DNA of 64,000 nt, taken from NCBI RefSeq assembly GCF_018603435.1, contig NZ_CP075682.1:3410001-3474000 (forward strand). Direction: 5' to 3'. The notes beneath the pieces were generated by a model. It did no database searches and had not been told where the DNA came from. It saw only the letters and a list, made by a program, of their open reading frames with translations. Below, one piece after another: positions 48,559-57,001 of this stretch. Every line of letters starts with the position of its first letter. Positions within the stretch are counted from its first letter, which is position 1. The position numbers were made by a program, and so were the translations under genes. This DNA is from Chryseobacterium sp. ZHDP1. Its GTDB lineage: Bacteria > Bacteroidota > Bacteroidia > Flavobacteriales > Weeksellaceae.

Positions 48559-48900
48559 ATGATGAAAAGGCAGGCGCAAAATACTTTAGTCGTAATTTTT
48601 GCTATCGGATTTGTAATCATTTATAAATCTCTGTACAAAGATGAAACGTATGAAGAAGAAATAGAGAAAAAAGAGATAAAATCTGTTGTTGCAAAGAAGT
48701 TTGTTAACTATGATAACCACGGCATTCATTACATTGTTTATGAAAAAGACAGTATCATGATTTCTGAAAGTTTGGATCAATACATAAGTGTTGGAGATTC
48801 AATTATTAAGCCTGAACAATCAACAGAACTTATCATCAAAAATACAGATAAGTATGTCAGATTGGATTTCAATAATCCCAATTTACTTCCTTTAAAATAA
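48559..48900 (+). CDS. Small membrane-anchored protein of unknown function
   Basis: A 113-residue protein with one N-terminal membrane segment (residues ~9-23, VVIFAIGFVIIY) and a soluble remainder rich in Lys, Glu and Asp (YEEEIEKKEIKSVVAKKFVN, HGIHYIVYEKDSIMISESLD, GDSIIKPEQSTELIIK). The strand-rich tail resembles small periplasmic proteins found in many Chryseobacterium genomes, but I cannot name a family. It is transcribed away from the repeat-protein gene and ends at a shared terminator. Confidence 0.6.
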   Translation: MMKRQAQNTLVVIFAIGFVIIYKSLYKDETYEEEIEKKEIKSVVAKKFVNYDNHGIHYIVYEKDSIMISESLDQYISVGDSIIKPEQSTELIIKNTDKYVRLDFNNPNLLPLK

Positions 48901-48933
48901 AAAACCTGCTTTCTCCGAAGAAAAAGCAGGTTC
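48897..48933. terminator. Convergent terminator between 48559 and 48957 genes
   Basis: AACCTGCTT (48903-48911) pairs with AAGCAGGTT (48924-48932). The minus strand carries a long U run after the hairpin. Confidence 0.8.
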
Positions 48934-48956
48934 TAACATATGTATGAAAAGTTGGT

Positions 48957-49346
48957 TTATCGGGTGCAGTTCGCTGTCCAGGTTTTTCCATCTTTTATGT
49001 ATAAAATTTTCAGATCGTTATTATCAATCCTGATGTACGATGTTGCAGTAGATCCTACCATAACCAGCGTGTTATCACCCTGTTTGTTAAATTCTACTCC
49101 GTTAAGATCCGGAATTCCGTTGGAGAATGCAAAGTTGTACTTTGTTCCGCTCGCAATTTTTGTTACAAATACACTTCCGTCATTGGAACTGATGTTGTTG
49201 TCGCTGTCGCTATAACCGACACTTCCTTTGTAGGTTCCTGCGAAAAAGTCATTGTTGGCAGGATCATCGTCGTCGCTGCATGAAACGGTCGTGACTACAA
49301 AGAATAGTAACAGGAATGCTCCTAAAATTCTGATTGCTTTTTTCAT
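48957..49346 (-). CDS. Small lipoprotein of unknown function
   Basis: A 129-residue lipoprotein with lipobox TVSC (Cys23) followed by SDDDDPANND. An acidic stretch right after the lipid Cys resembles the surface-export signal of Bacteroidota lipoproteins, so display on the cell surface is possible. The mature domain is beta-rich (FFAGTYKGSVGYSDSDNN, SGTKYNFAFSNGIPDLNG, YIRIDNNDLKILYIKDGKTW). No family was recognised. Confidence 0.65.
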   Translation of the reverse strand: MKKAIRILGAFLLLFFVVTTVSCSDDDDPANNDFFAGTYKGSVGYSDSDNNISSNDGSVFVTKIASGTKYNFAFSNGIPDLNGVEFNKQGDNTLVMVGSTATSYIRIDNNDLKILYIKDGKTWTANCTR

Positions 49347-49577
49347 AATAATATTTCTTTAGTGGTTGTAGAAGGGTTTATCCAAACAAAGTGCCATGTG
49401 GTAGGAGTAAATTTTTTTTAACTTTTAATTTAAAATTTTAGTAAAAAATTAAGAATTTTGAAGCGTTTAAAAACTTTCCAACTTCTTAAAAGAAAAATAT
49501 TTATCCTTATCTTTGTACAGCCAAAACGGTTTCGGAAAACTCCCGAAATCGCTTTTTGCGTTCATACCAAATTATCT

Positions 49578-52500
49578 ATGCAATTAAAAACCATCAGCGA
49601 AAAATTTCTTCCAGAGCTTCTTCAGAAAGAATTCGGAAAAGAGATTTTTATTCAACTGGAAAATAATCAACATATTTCTGTAAAAGGAAGCGCGGGTTCT
49701 TCGGTTTCTATTTTTGTAGCCGAATTATTTCTTACCCAAAAGAAAACCATTCTTTATATTCTGGATGATAAGGAAGACGCTTTATACGCGAACACAGAAA
49801 TGGAAGATCTGTTGGGAAAAGATAAAGTACTCTATTTTCCGGCGACTCATCTGGAACCGTATCAGGTGGAAAAAACGCAGAACGCCAATCTTGTTCTGAG
49901 AACAGAGGTTATCAATAAAATCACATCCGGAAAATCTCCGCGTGTTATTGTTGCATATGCGGGAGCTTTGTCTGAAAAGGTTTTAAAAAAGGAAGATTTT
50001 AAAGCGATTTCGCATCATATAAGAGTTGGCGATCAGCTGGATTTTGATTTTGTGGATGAATTGCTGAATCATTATCATTTCCAGCAGGCAGATTTTGTTT
50101 CAGAGCCAGGAGAATTTTCCGTAAGAGGAGGAATTGTTGATGTTTTTTCGTTCTCCAATGAAAAACCATACAGGATCACATTTTTCGGAAATGAAGTGGA
50201 AAGTATTAAAACTTTTGATATCGAAACTCAGCTTTCGATTGACAAAGTGAAGGATTTTCAGCTAGTTTCCAATATGAATTTTACGGTAACGGGAAGCCGG
50301 GTTTCTTTATTACAATTGTTGCCCAAAGAGAGTTTTGTAATTTCTAAAAACGGAATTGTGGGAATGCAGCGTTTAAAAGCATTTTATGAAAAATCTCTGG
50401 AAAAATATGAAACATTAAGCAAGGACATTGCACACAGATCGCCGCAGGAATTGTTTATTTCCGATCAGGAATTTCTGTTTGACTATAAAAAATTTAAAAC
50501 GGTTGATTTCGGAAGTGTTTCTATTGAAGGACTTATTGAATTATCAGAAATGAAGATAGACCAGACTTCACAGCCTGCTTTCAATAAAAATTTCGAACTG
50601 TTAATTGAAGATCTTGAAGGCAAACAGAATGAAGGCTTCGATACATGGATTTCTTTTTCCACAGAAAAACAGAAAGAAAGATTGGAATTGATTTTTGAAG
50701 AGCTGGAACACAAACTTCCTTTTAAAAGTTTTAAATCTGAACTTCATGAAGGGTTTGTAGATAATGACCATAAAATTCTGGTCTACACCGATCACCAGAT
50801 TTTCGACCGTTACCAAAGATACAAGGCTAAGAATACCTTTGCCAAATCTGAGCAGTTGACACTGAAGGATTTAATGTCTTTGAAAATCGGAGATTACATT
50901 GCCCATATCGATCACGGAATCGGGAAATTCATGGGACTGGTAAAGGTGAATAATGACGGGAAAATTCAGGAATGTTTTAAACTGACGTATAAAAACGGAG
51001 ACTTATTATATGTAAGCATTCATTCTCTTCATAAAATTTCAAAATACAACGGTCCGGAAGGAAGAGAGATTGTACTGAGTAAACTCGGATCTCCAACATG
51101 GAAATCTTTAAAACAGAAAACAAAAGCAAGGGTAAAACAACTGGCTTTTGATTTAATAAAATTATACGCTCAACGAAAATCTGCGAAAGGTTTTGCCTAC
51201 ACTCCGGATTCTTATCTTCAGAATGAGCTGGAAGCAAGTTTTCTTTACGAAGATACTCCGGATCAGGAAAAAGCAACCATCGATGTGAAGAAAGACATGG
51301 AAGCCGATACGGTGATGGATCGTCTTGTTTGTGGAGACGTAGGTTTCGGTAAAACGGAAGTTGCGATTCGTGCCGCATTCAAAGCGGCGACAGACGGAAA
51401 GCAGGTTGCTGTTTTGGTTCCCACCACGATTCTGGCTTTTCAGCATTACAGAAGTTTTAAAGAAAGACTAAAAGATTTTCCGGTGAATGTGGCGTATGTG
51501 AACCGTTTCAGAACAGCAAAACAGAAATCTGAAACCCTTGCAGCTTTAAAAGAAGGAAAAGTAGATATTATTATAGGAACACATCAGTTGGCAAGCAGCT
51601 CTGTAAAGTTTAAAGATTTGGGATTGCTGATTATTGATGAAGAGCATAAGTTCGGAGTTTCAGTAAAAGATAAGCTGAAAACTTTAAAAGCAGATGTTGA
51701 TACTTTAACATTAACGGCAACGCCAATTCCGAGAACGTTACAGTTCTCTTTGATGGCAGCGAGAGATTTATCCGTAATTAAAACGCCGCCACCAAACAGA
51801 CAGCCTGTGGAAACACAATTAATTGGCTTTAACGAAGAAATTCTGAGAGATGCGGTTTCCTACGAACTTCAGCGCGACGGACAGGTTTATTTCATCAACA
51901 ATAGGATTGAAAACCTGAAAGATATTGCAGGGCTGATCCAGAGACTGGTTCCGGATGCAAGAGTAATTACGGGACACGGACAGATGGAAGGAAAACAACT
52001 GGAGAAAAACGTTCTGGATTTCATGGAAGGAAAATATGATGTACTGGTTTCTACAACCATTGTGGAAAGTGGAGTAGATGTTCCGAATGCGAATACCATA
52101 TTTATTAATGATGCACAGCGTTTCGGGATGGCAGATCTTCACCAGATGAGAGGTCGTGTCGGGCGAAGCAACAGAAAAGCGTTCTGTTATCTTATTACGC
52201 CGCCTTATGATATGATGACTTCCGATGCCAGAAAACGTCTGGAAGCTATTGAACAGTTTTCGGATCTCGGAAGCGGATTCCAGATTGCGATGAAGGATCT
52301 TGAAATTCGTGGAGCCGGAGATTTACTGGGAGCGGAACAGAGTGGGTTTATTAACGAAATGGGGTTTGAAACTTACCAAAAGCTGATGCAGGAAGCTTTA
52401 GAAGAGCTGAAAGACGATCAGGAATTTGAAAATCTTTTCGAAAACGAAGAAGAAAGGAACAAATTATTTAAAACCACAAAAGACGTTAATATTGATACGG

Positions 52501-52949
52501 ATCTTGAACTGATGCTTCCGGACTGGTATATTTCAAATACGGAAGAAAGATTACTGCTTTATCAGAAACTTGCGGAAATAGATAATGAGGCAAATCTGAA
52601 TAAATTTGAATCTGAACTGATCGACCGTTTTGGAGAATTGCCGAAAGAAGCTGTAAATCTATTGAAAAGTGTAAGCCTGAAGTGGCTTGCTTCAGATATA
52701 GGTTTCGAAAAGATTGTTATGAAAAACGGTGTTTTTTTAGGATATTTTCCGGGAAATCCTCAGGATAAATTCTACCAGACGAATAAATTCAGGACTATCA
52801 TTAATTATTTAACGAAGAATCCTAAAGAAGCACAGTTGAAAGAGAAGACAGGAAAGGAAGGAAATCAGCTGATGATGAGGAAAGACAGAGTAGGGAATGT
52901 GGATGAGGTGAATGATCTTTTAAAAACAATTCTGAAGAGTGAAGTTTAA
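49578..52949 (+). CDS. mfd: Transcription-repair coupling factor Mfd
   Basis: A 1123-residue DNA translocase that removes stalled RNA polymerase and recruits UvrA. The start at MQLKTISEKFLPELLQKE follows a -7-like TATCTTTG (49508-49515) that lies inside the longer TTG-started frame. UvrB-like N-domains (PATHLEPYQVEK, EPGEFSVRGGIVDVFS) precede the RNA-polymerase-interaction domain (GDYIAHIDHGIGKFMGL). The helicase domains have Walker A CGDVGFGKTEVAIRAAFKA, DEEH in LLIIDEEHKFGV, TLTATPIPRTLQFSLM and MRGRVGRSNRKAFCYL. The C-terminal TRCF domain is complete. Size is typical. A terminator follows, so it is transcribed alone. Confidence 0.97.
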   Translation: MQLKTISEKFLPELLQKEFGKEIFIQLENNQHISVKGSAGSSVSIFVAELFLTQKKTILYILDDKEDALYANTEMEDLLGKDKVLYFPATHLEPYQVEKTQNANLVLRTEVINKITSGKSPRVIVAYAGALSEKVLKKEDFKAISHHIRVGDQLDFDFVDELLNHYHFQQADFVSEPGEFSVRGGIVDVFSFSNEKPYRITFFGNEVESIKTFDIETQLSIDKVKDFQLVSNMNFTVTGSRVSLLQLLPKESFVISKNGIVGMQRLKAFYEKSLEKYETLSKDIAHRSPQELFISDQEFLFDYKKFKTVDFGSVSIEGLIELSEMKIDQTSQPAFNKNFELLIEDLEGKQNEGFDTWISFSTEKQKERLELIFEELEHKLPFKSFKSELHEGFVDNDHKILVYTDHQIFDRYQRYKAKNTFAKSEQLTLKDLMSLKIGDYIAHIDHGIGKFMGLVKVNNDGKIQECFKLTYKNGDLLYVSIHSLHKISKYNGPEGREIVLSKLGSPTWKSLKQKTKARVKQLAFDLIKLYAQRKSAKGFAYTPDSYLQNELEASFLYEDTPDQEKATIDVKKDMEADTVMDRLVCGDVGFGKTEVAIRAAFKAATDGKQVAVLVPTTILAFQHYRSFKERLKDFPVNVAYVNRFRTAKQKSETLAALKEGKVDIIIGTHQLASSSVKFKDLGLLIIDEEHKFGVSVKDKLKTLKADVDTLTLTATPIPRTLQFSLMAARDLSVIKTPPPNRQPVETQLIGFNEEILRDAVSYELQRDGQVYFINNRIENLKDIAGLIQRLVPDARVITGHGQMEGKQLEKNVLDFMEGKYDVLVSTTIVESGVDVPNANTIFINDAQRFGMADLHQMRGRVGRSNRKAFCYLITPPYDMMTSDARKRLEAIEQFSDLGSGFQIAMKDLEIRGAGDLLGAEQSGFINEMGFETYQKLMQEALEELKDDQEFENLFENEEERNKLFKTTKDVNIDTDLELMLPDWYISNTEERLLLYQKLAEIDNEANLNKFESELIDRFGELPKEAVNLLKSVSLKWLASDIGFEKIVMKNGVFLGYFPGNPQDKFYQTNKFRTIINYLTKNPKEAQLKEKTGKEGNQLMMRKDRVGNVDEVNDLLKTILKSEV

Positions 52950-52972
52950 TTGAACAGAATACTATTTTATAC

Positions 52973-53003
52973 TGCCGTGTTGTTATTTGCGACGCGGCAT
53001 TTT
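52973..53003 (+). terminator. Terminator of mfd
   Basis: TGCCGTGT (52973-52980) pairs with ACGCGGCA (52992-52999, one G-U pair), followed by a T-rich tract. It is 24 bases past the stop codon. Confidence 0.75.
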
Positions 53004-53493
53004 ATTTTAATATTCCGGAAAGGTATCTGTAATACAGATTTTTACATCACTAATATTAATAATTCTTAATATTGAGACAAATTAGAATAAAAATCTTTCA
53101 GAAACATGATTTTTATCGTGTTTTTATTCTGAACTATTATCGAAAAATTTGGATCATAAAATCGAATTTATTTTAGGTTTTAAAACGTTTAAATACTATA
53201 ATTCTTCACTATTTATGGATAAATTTACAAGCTTGTGTAAAATTGTCTGTTATTTATAAATGTTTGTATATCAATAAAATAAATGTTTGTTTGTGAGTCA
53301 TTTATTTTAATACAATTTCAAATCTAATTCCTTATTTAGAGACATTAAAGTGAGGGTTTTTGAATTTTCGCTTTAATCCTAACAGTTGTTAGTAGTAATA
53401 ATTCTAATTTCAGTCTGTTTTCAGCTATGCTGTAATTAGTTAATTTCTATCGTTTTACGTATTTCTACTCTACTTTTTGTGTGTTTTTTTATT
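53004..53493. other. Long AT-rich intergenic region upstream of the VGIGT operon
   Basis: No coding frame or RNA gene was recognised. The region contains poly-T and poly-A tracts. The imperfect inverted stretch GAAACATGATTTTTATCGTG near 53100 is unremarkable. Nearly 500 bases of non-coding DNA before an operon is unusual here and may hold regulatory sites. Confidence 0.4.
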
Positions 53494-53501
53494 TATCTTT
53501 G
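53494..53501 (+). promoter_or_regulatory. -7 element of the VGIGT operon
   Basis: TATCTTTG lies 12 bases before the ATG at 53514. A TTTTTG at 53474-53479 is 14 bases upstream, too close for the normal -33 spacing. Confidence 0.4.
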
Positions 53502-53513
53502 CAGTCCCTTATT

Positions 53514-54338
53514 ATGAAAAAGACTATAAATAGCTGTGTAGCCGGATTATTATTTTCTGTTCAGGCTTACGCTCAGGTGGGAATTGGTACCAGTACTCCC
53601 AATTCTGTTCTCGATGTAAACGGGAAAACCACCTTAAGAAAAGAATTGAGAGTTGGAGGTACTACAACAACGCTGGGTAATCCCGGTTTGAACGGACAGG
53701 TCCTTGTTTCTCAGGGCGAAGGTCTTACACCAAGCTGGAGATCGATCAATGTTTCCTTTATGGAAGAAGGTCAGTATAAGCTCATTAACTCGTATTTATC
53801 TTCCGATCAGGTGGGTATCAGTACGTTATCTAACGGAGTCGCTGCAGACGGAATTTATAAGAATTCTGTAGGAAACGACATTGCTGATGTTACCAACGGT
53901 ATCTGGGTGAAAATTGCGGGTCTGGAAAATAATTTTACCATTAAAAACGGAAGAAACAGGCTTACCTATCAGTTCCAGACAGGAATTGAACTGAAAGCGC
54001 CTGTTGCTACGACTTCCCAAAGTGTTACTTTTGCCTGTGGTATATTCCGAAACAATAAGCTGGTTGCAGTACGTCCTGATAAAGTTACTTCCAACAACAA
54101 TACTGAGAAAGGAGGTTTTCAGGATTATATCTTTACACTGAACTATACGGAGCAGAACGTTCCTGTAGGTACTCAGAAAATTGAGGTTGCGTGTAGAAAG
54201 ATTGAATCTTCCAATACAGATTCCCAGTTCACCATCGGAAGGAATATATCCAATACCAATACAATTTCCAATGCATTCACTCTTGAGTCTGATCTCAAAG
54301 TGGATATTATTGAATATGTAACCTATAAAAGTAACTAA
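53514..54338 (+). CDS. Secreted VGIGT-type protein, first of three tandem paralogues
   Basis: A 274-residue exported protein, started at MKKTINSCVAGLLFS; the longer frame runs over the -7 box. The signal peptide ends at AYAQ. N-terminal module: VGIGTSTPNSVLDVNGKTTL, then GLNGQVLVSQGEGLTPSW, a tail-fibre-like oligomerisation or display module. C-terminal ~200-residue beta-rich domain with TFACGIFRNNKLVAVR, KIEVACRKIES, QFTIGRNISNTN and the ending LKVDIIEY. Two Cys are conserved in all three paralogues. No T9SS tail is recognised. Eight bases separate it from the next gene. Function unknown; surface or fibre-like structure is a guess. Confidence 0.75.
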   Translation: MKKTINSCVAGLLFSVQAYAQVGIGTSTPNSVLDVNGKTTLRKELRVGGTTTTLGNPGLNGQVLVSQGEGLTPSWRSINVSFMEEGQYKLINSYLSSDQVGISTLSNGVAADGIYKNSVGNDIADVTNGIWVKIAGLENNFTIKNGRNRLTYQFQTGIELKAPVATTSQSVTFACGIFRNNKLVAVRPDKVTSNNNTEKGGFQDYIFTLNYTEQNVPVGTQKIEVACRKIESSNTDSQFTIGRNISNTNTISNAFTLESDLKVDIIEYVTYKSN

Positions 54339-54346
54339 ACCCACCA

Positions 54347-55159
54347 ATGAAAAAAATATTTTTAACTTTCTGTATTTCTGCAGGAATCCTTTCTTCTGCA
54401 CAAATTGGTATTAAAACTCCCACTCCCAAATCTACACTTGATGTAAACGGTGATGTTAATTTCAGAGATAAATTGTCTGTTTTCAATCCTACAGATAACA
54501 GTATTTCTCAGGGAAATAACGATCAGATACTTGTTTCTCAGGGAGCAGGAAATCCTCCTATCTGGAAATCACTTCGTATTCCGGAATACGAACCTAATAA
54601 ATTTTATTTGATTTTTAATAATTCATTTTCAGATAAAACTGGGATTACATTTTCCAGTACGGAAGAATCTACCAATGGTGCCAACAGATCTACCACCCTT
54701 GTGAAAGATACAAATTACAGCAGTCTGAATCAGTTTAAGAAAATAACGTCTTTATCGCAGCCATTTCTTGTATACAGTACAGAAAGCAAGACGTATTTTC
54801 AGTTTGAAACGGTAGTGCAGGCAGATTTTCCGGCAAATACTTCTCCGGATATTTCCATAGATTATGCGTGCGGAATTTTTGTAGACGATAAACTGGTTAA
54901 CCTCAGACAGAGAAATCTGAAAGCAAGTAGCGCTACCAATACATTTATTACGCATAACCAGATCGGGATGGTACAAAATCTTTCAAAAGGACAGCATACG
55001 GTAAGTGTGGCGTGCTCCAGATTAAAATCTTATAACACTTCGGCAAATTTAGGTATTGGAATTAATGTCGCTACCAATATTGACAGCTTTATTACCCAGT
55101 CTTCGCTTAAGGTAGATGTTTATGAAGTACCGCAAGTATTTAATTCAATTTTAAACTAA
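54347..55159 (+). CDS. Secreted VGIGT-type protein, second of three tandem paralogues
   Basis: A 270-residue exported protein (signal peptide to SSAQ, residue ~19). N-terminal module IGIKTPTPKSTLDVNGDVNF, NDQILVSQGAGNPPIWKSLR. The C-terminal domain parallels the first paralogue: YACGIFVDDKLVNLRQR, QHTVSVACSRLKS, LGIGINVATN and SSLKVDVYEV. The start lies 8 bases after the previous stop and its stop 3 bases before the next ATG, so the three are surely one operon. Overall identity is moderate while the blocks are strongly kept, implying old duplication followed by divergence of the loops. Confidence 0.75.
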   Translation: MKKIFLTFCISAGILSSAQIGIKTPTPKSTLDVNGDVNFRDKLSVFNPTDNSISQGNNDQILVSQGAGNPPIWKSLRIPEYEPNKFYLIFNNSFSDKTGITFSSTEESTNGANRSTTLVKDTNYSSLNQFKKITSLSQPFLVYSTESKTYFQFETVVQADFPANTSPDISIDYACGIFVDDKLVNLRQRNLKASSATNTFITHNQIGMVQNLSKGQHTVSVACSRLKSYNTSANLGIGINVATNIDSFITQSSLKVDVYEVPQVFNSILN

Positions 55160-55162
55160 ATC

Positions 55163-55906
55163 ATGAAAAAAATAGCTTTAGTAATATTTTCTGCATTCTC
55201 AATAGGATATTATGCTCAAGTCGGTATAAAGACCACAACTCCTGTAGGTACGCTTGATATAAACGGTGACCTCAATGTTAACAGGGAGTTGAGAATGGGA
55301 GGTACAAACATAATTAAAGGCTCAGCAGGAACAGCAGGAAGTATTTTCCATAATAATTCTGAGCTTGGCGTAAATGACTGGAAGAGCATAAAAATTGCAG
55401 ACGGACAGGGGAGTATGGCTTTATTTTCCATGAATACCGTTTCAGATCAGACAGGAGCTACTTTTAGCGGCGCTAATGGTTCTACTTCTCCGTACACAGA
55501 AAATTCAGCAATTAATTCTAACTGGGTGGTGCTTACGGGAACTCAGGACACTTATTCGGTAACCAATCCAACCAATAAAGTAGTTTTCACTTTTCAGACG
55601 ACAGCGCAGAAAACCAATAATTCGAATTCTTCTTCGGGATTCGCCTGCGGAATTTTTGTTGATGATCTTTTAAAAGCAGTAAGAACCGATGTTTTAATCG
55701 GGACAGATGGTTCTTATAAAATTTATAATATGAATGCAACTCTTACCAACGTTACTCCAAAAAACAACTATGCGGTAAAGGTTGCCTGTACAAAAAGGAA
55801 CTTAAACAGCGGAACTCTGGGAATAGGTACAGCCGTAAATACAAACTTTCTGAATTCCGATATGTCTCAGTCAGTTTTAACAACATCTGTTTTACAGCCT
55901 TATTAA
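55163..55906 (+). CDS. Secreted VGIGT-type protein, third of three tandem paralogues
   Basis: A 247-residue exported protein (signal peptide to GYYAQ, residue ~19). N-terminal module VGIKTTTPVGTLDINGDLNV, RELRMGGTNIIKGSAGTAGS. C-terminal domain with FACGIFVDDLLKAVR, YAVKVACTKRNLNSG, LGIGTAVNTN and a terminal LTTSVLQPY. RELRMGGT closely matches KELRVGGT of the first paralogue and is absent from the second, so first and third are the closest pair. Followed by a terminator, ending the operon. Confidence 0.75.
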   Translation: MKKIALVIFSAFSIGYYAQVGIKTTTPVGTLDINGDLNVNRELRMGGTNIIKGSAGTAGSIFHNNSELGVNDWKSIKIADGQGSMALFSMNTVSDQTGATFSGANGSTSPYTENSAINSNWVVLTGTQDTYSVTNPTNKVVFTFQTTAQKTNNSNSSSGFACGIFVDDLLKAVRTDVLIGTDGSYKIYNMNATLTNVTPKNNYAVKVACTKRNLNSGTLGIGTAVNTNFLNSDMSQSVLTTSVLQPY

Positions 55907-55930
55907 AAACTGTTTATTATTCATAAATTA

Positions 55931-55963
55931 AAATCTAAAAGCGAAAGTTTTTAGATTTTTTTT
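55931..55963 (+). terminator. Terminator of the VGIGT operon
   Basis: AAATCTAAAA (55931-55940) pairs with TTTTAGATTT (55949-55958), followed by a T run. The stem is AT-rich but perfect, 24 bases after the stop codon. Confidence 0.75.
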
Positions 55964-55997
55964 ATTTTAAGACATATTTTTTTGATGATTTTAAGGC

Positions 55998-56025
55998 TTT
56001 GATAGGAGAAAATAAATTATATTTG
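55998..56025 (+). promoter_or_regulatory. Candidate promoter of the first YIYKPL lipoprotein gene
   Basis: TTTG (55998-56001) and TATATTTG (56018-56025) with a 16-base spacer, slightly short of the usual range. The ATG at 56047 follows 21 bases later. It overlaps the upstream in-frame start at 55999, which is therefore rejected. Confidence 0.5.
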
Positions 56026-56046
56026 ACGGCATTAAAAATTAATAAT

Positions 56047-56898
56047 ATGACCAAAAATTACATCCTTTCAACTTTTGCCGCAATTGCCCTTGTTTTTGTG
56101 GTTTCTTGTGATAATACAACGGAAGATCCGCCCAACCAGAATAAAAATACTACTTCCGGAAGTACTATTACAGGTCCCCGAATTTTATCTAAAGTAAACA
56201 ACGGAACAAAAGATCTGGAAGAGTATGTTACTAACGGAGGAGCGCTTTCTCAGGTTTTCGTAAGAGATGCTGCGTCCAGCAATACGCTTACTTCTACAGT
56301 AACGTATTCGGGAACTACAATTTCTCAGATAAAAATTCAGGATAATGTAACTCCGCACGTTACAGATAATACCTACGCACTTACGTATACAAGCGGAAAA
56401 TTATCGGCATTTACAATGGATCAGACTATTATGGGACTTGCTAATCACAGTGATTTTACAGTATATTATGATGCTAATGGAGCACTTTACAGAATTGTTG
56501 AGAAGAAAAAAATGGCAGGAAGTACATCCTACACCCATTATACAGAGCTTAAATTTACTTTTTCGACAAACAATATCGTAAAAGCAGATTATACTACTAT
56601 GCTGATGAGCGGCGGAACTCCTACTGCCTCAACAGCCTCTACAACTTCTTATCTGTATGAGAATTATGATGCTAAAATAAATCCATATACCACCCTGCCA
56701 AAAGAATATTTAATGGTGTCTTCCACCATGACGCAGATGAACTCTTATCTGCTGTCTTCCAATAATGTAGGGAAAGTTACCATACAAAATCCTGCAGGAG
56801 CTGCCATTTCCTATCCTAAAGGATATCTGTATGATTCACAGAATTATCCGGTTTCAGATCAGAGCCAGACAATTAAATATATCTATAAACCGTTATAA
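56047..56898 (+). CDS. Lipoprotein of unknown function, paralogue of 57002
   Basis: A 283-residue lipoprotein with lipobox FVVSC (Cys20). It contains motifs seen also in the next gene: GPRILSKVNNGTKDLEEYV (GPRALYREI in the paralogue), the short strand repeat YSGTTISQIKIQD, YENYDAKINPYTTLPKEY, and the terminal IKYIYKPL. The pattern of short Gly/Tyr strands recalls YD-like or WG-type repeats, but no family is certain. Probably outer-membrane attached. No T9SS tail. Confidence 0.65.
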   Translation: MTKNYILSTFAAIALVFVVSCDNTTEDPPNQNKNTTSGSTITGPRILSKVNNGTKDLEEYVTNGGALSQVFVRDAASSNTLTSTVTYSGTTISQIKIQDNVTPHVTDNTYALTYTSGKLSAFTMDQTIMGLANHSDFTVYYDANGALYRIVEKKKMAGSTSYTHYTELKFTFSTNNIVKADYTTMLMSGGTPTASTASTTSYLYENYDAKINPYTTLPKEYLMVSSTMTQMNSYLLSSNNVGKVTIQNPAGAAISYPKGYLYDSQNYPVSDQSQTIKYIYKPL

Positions 56899-57001
56899 GT
56901 TATAATTATCTTTTAATAGTTTTGTGATAATATGAATAAAAACGTGATTTTTATTCAAAAAAAAATTATATTTGTGAAAAAATAAATAATCCCCTATTGG
57001 A

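Noticed and set aside
53826..54401. A 191-residue minus-strand frame across the first two VGIGT genes
   Set aside because: Antisense to two coherent secreted-protein genes; no recognisable sequence.
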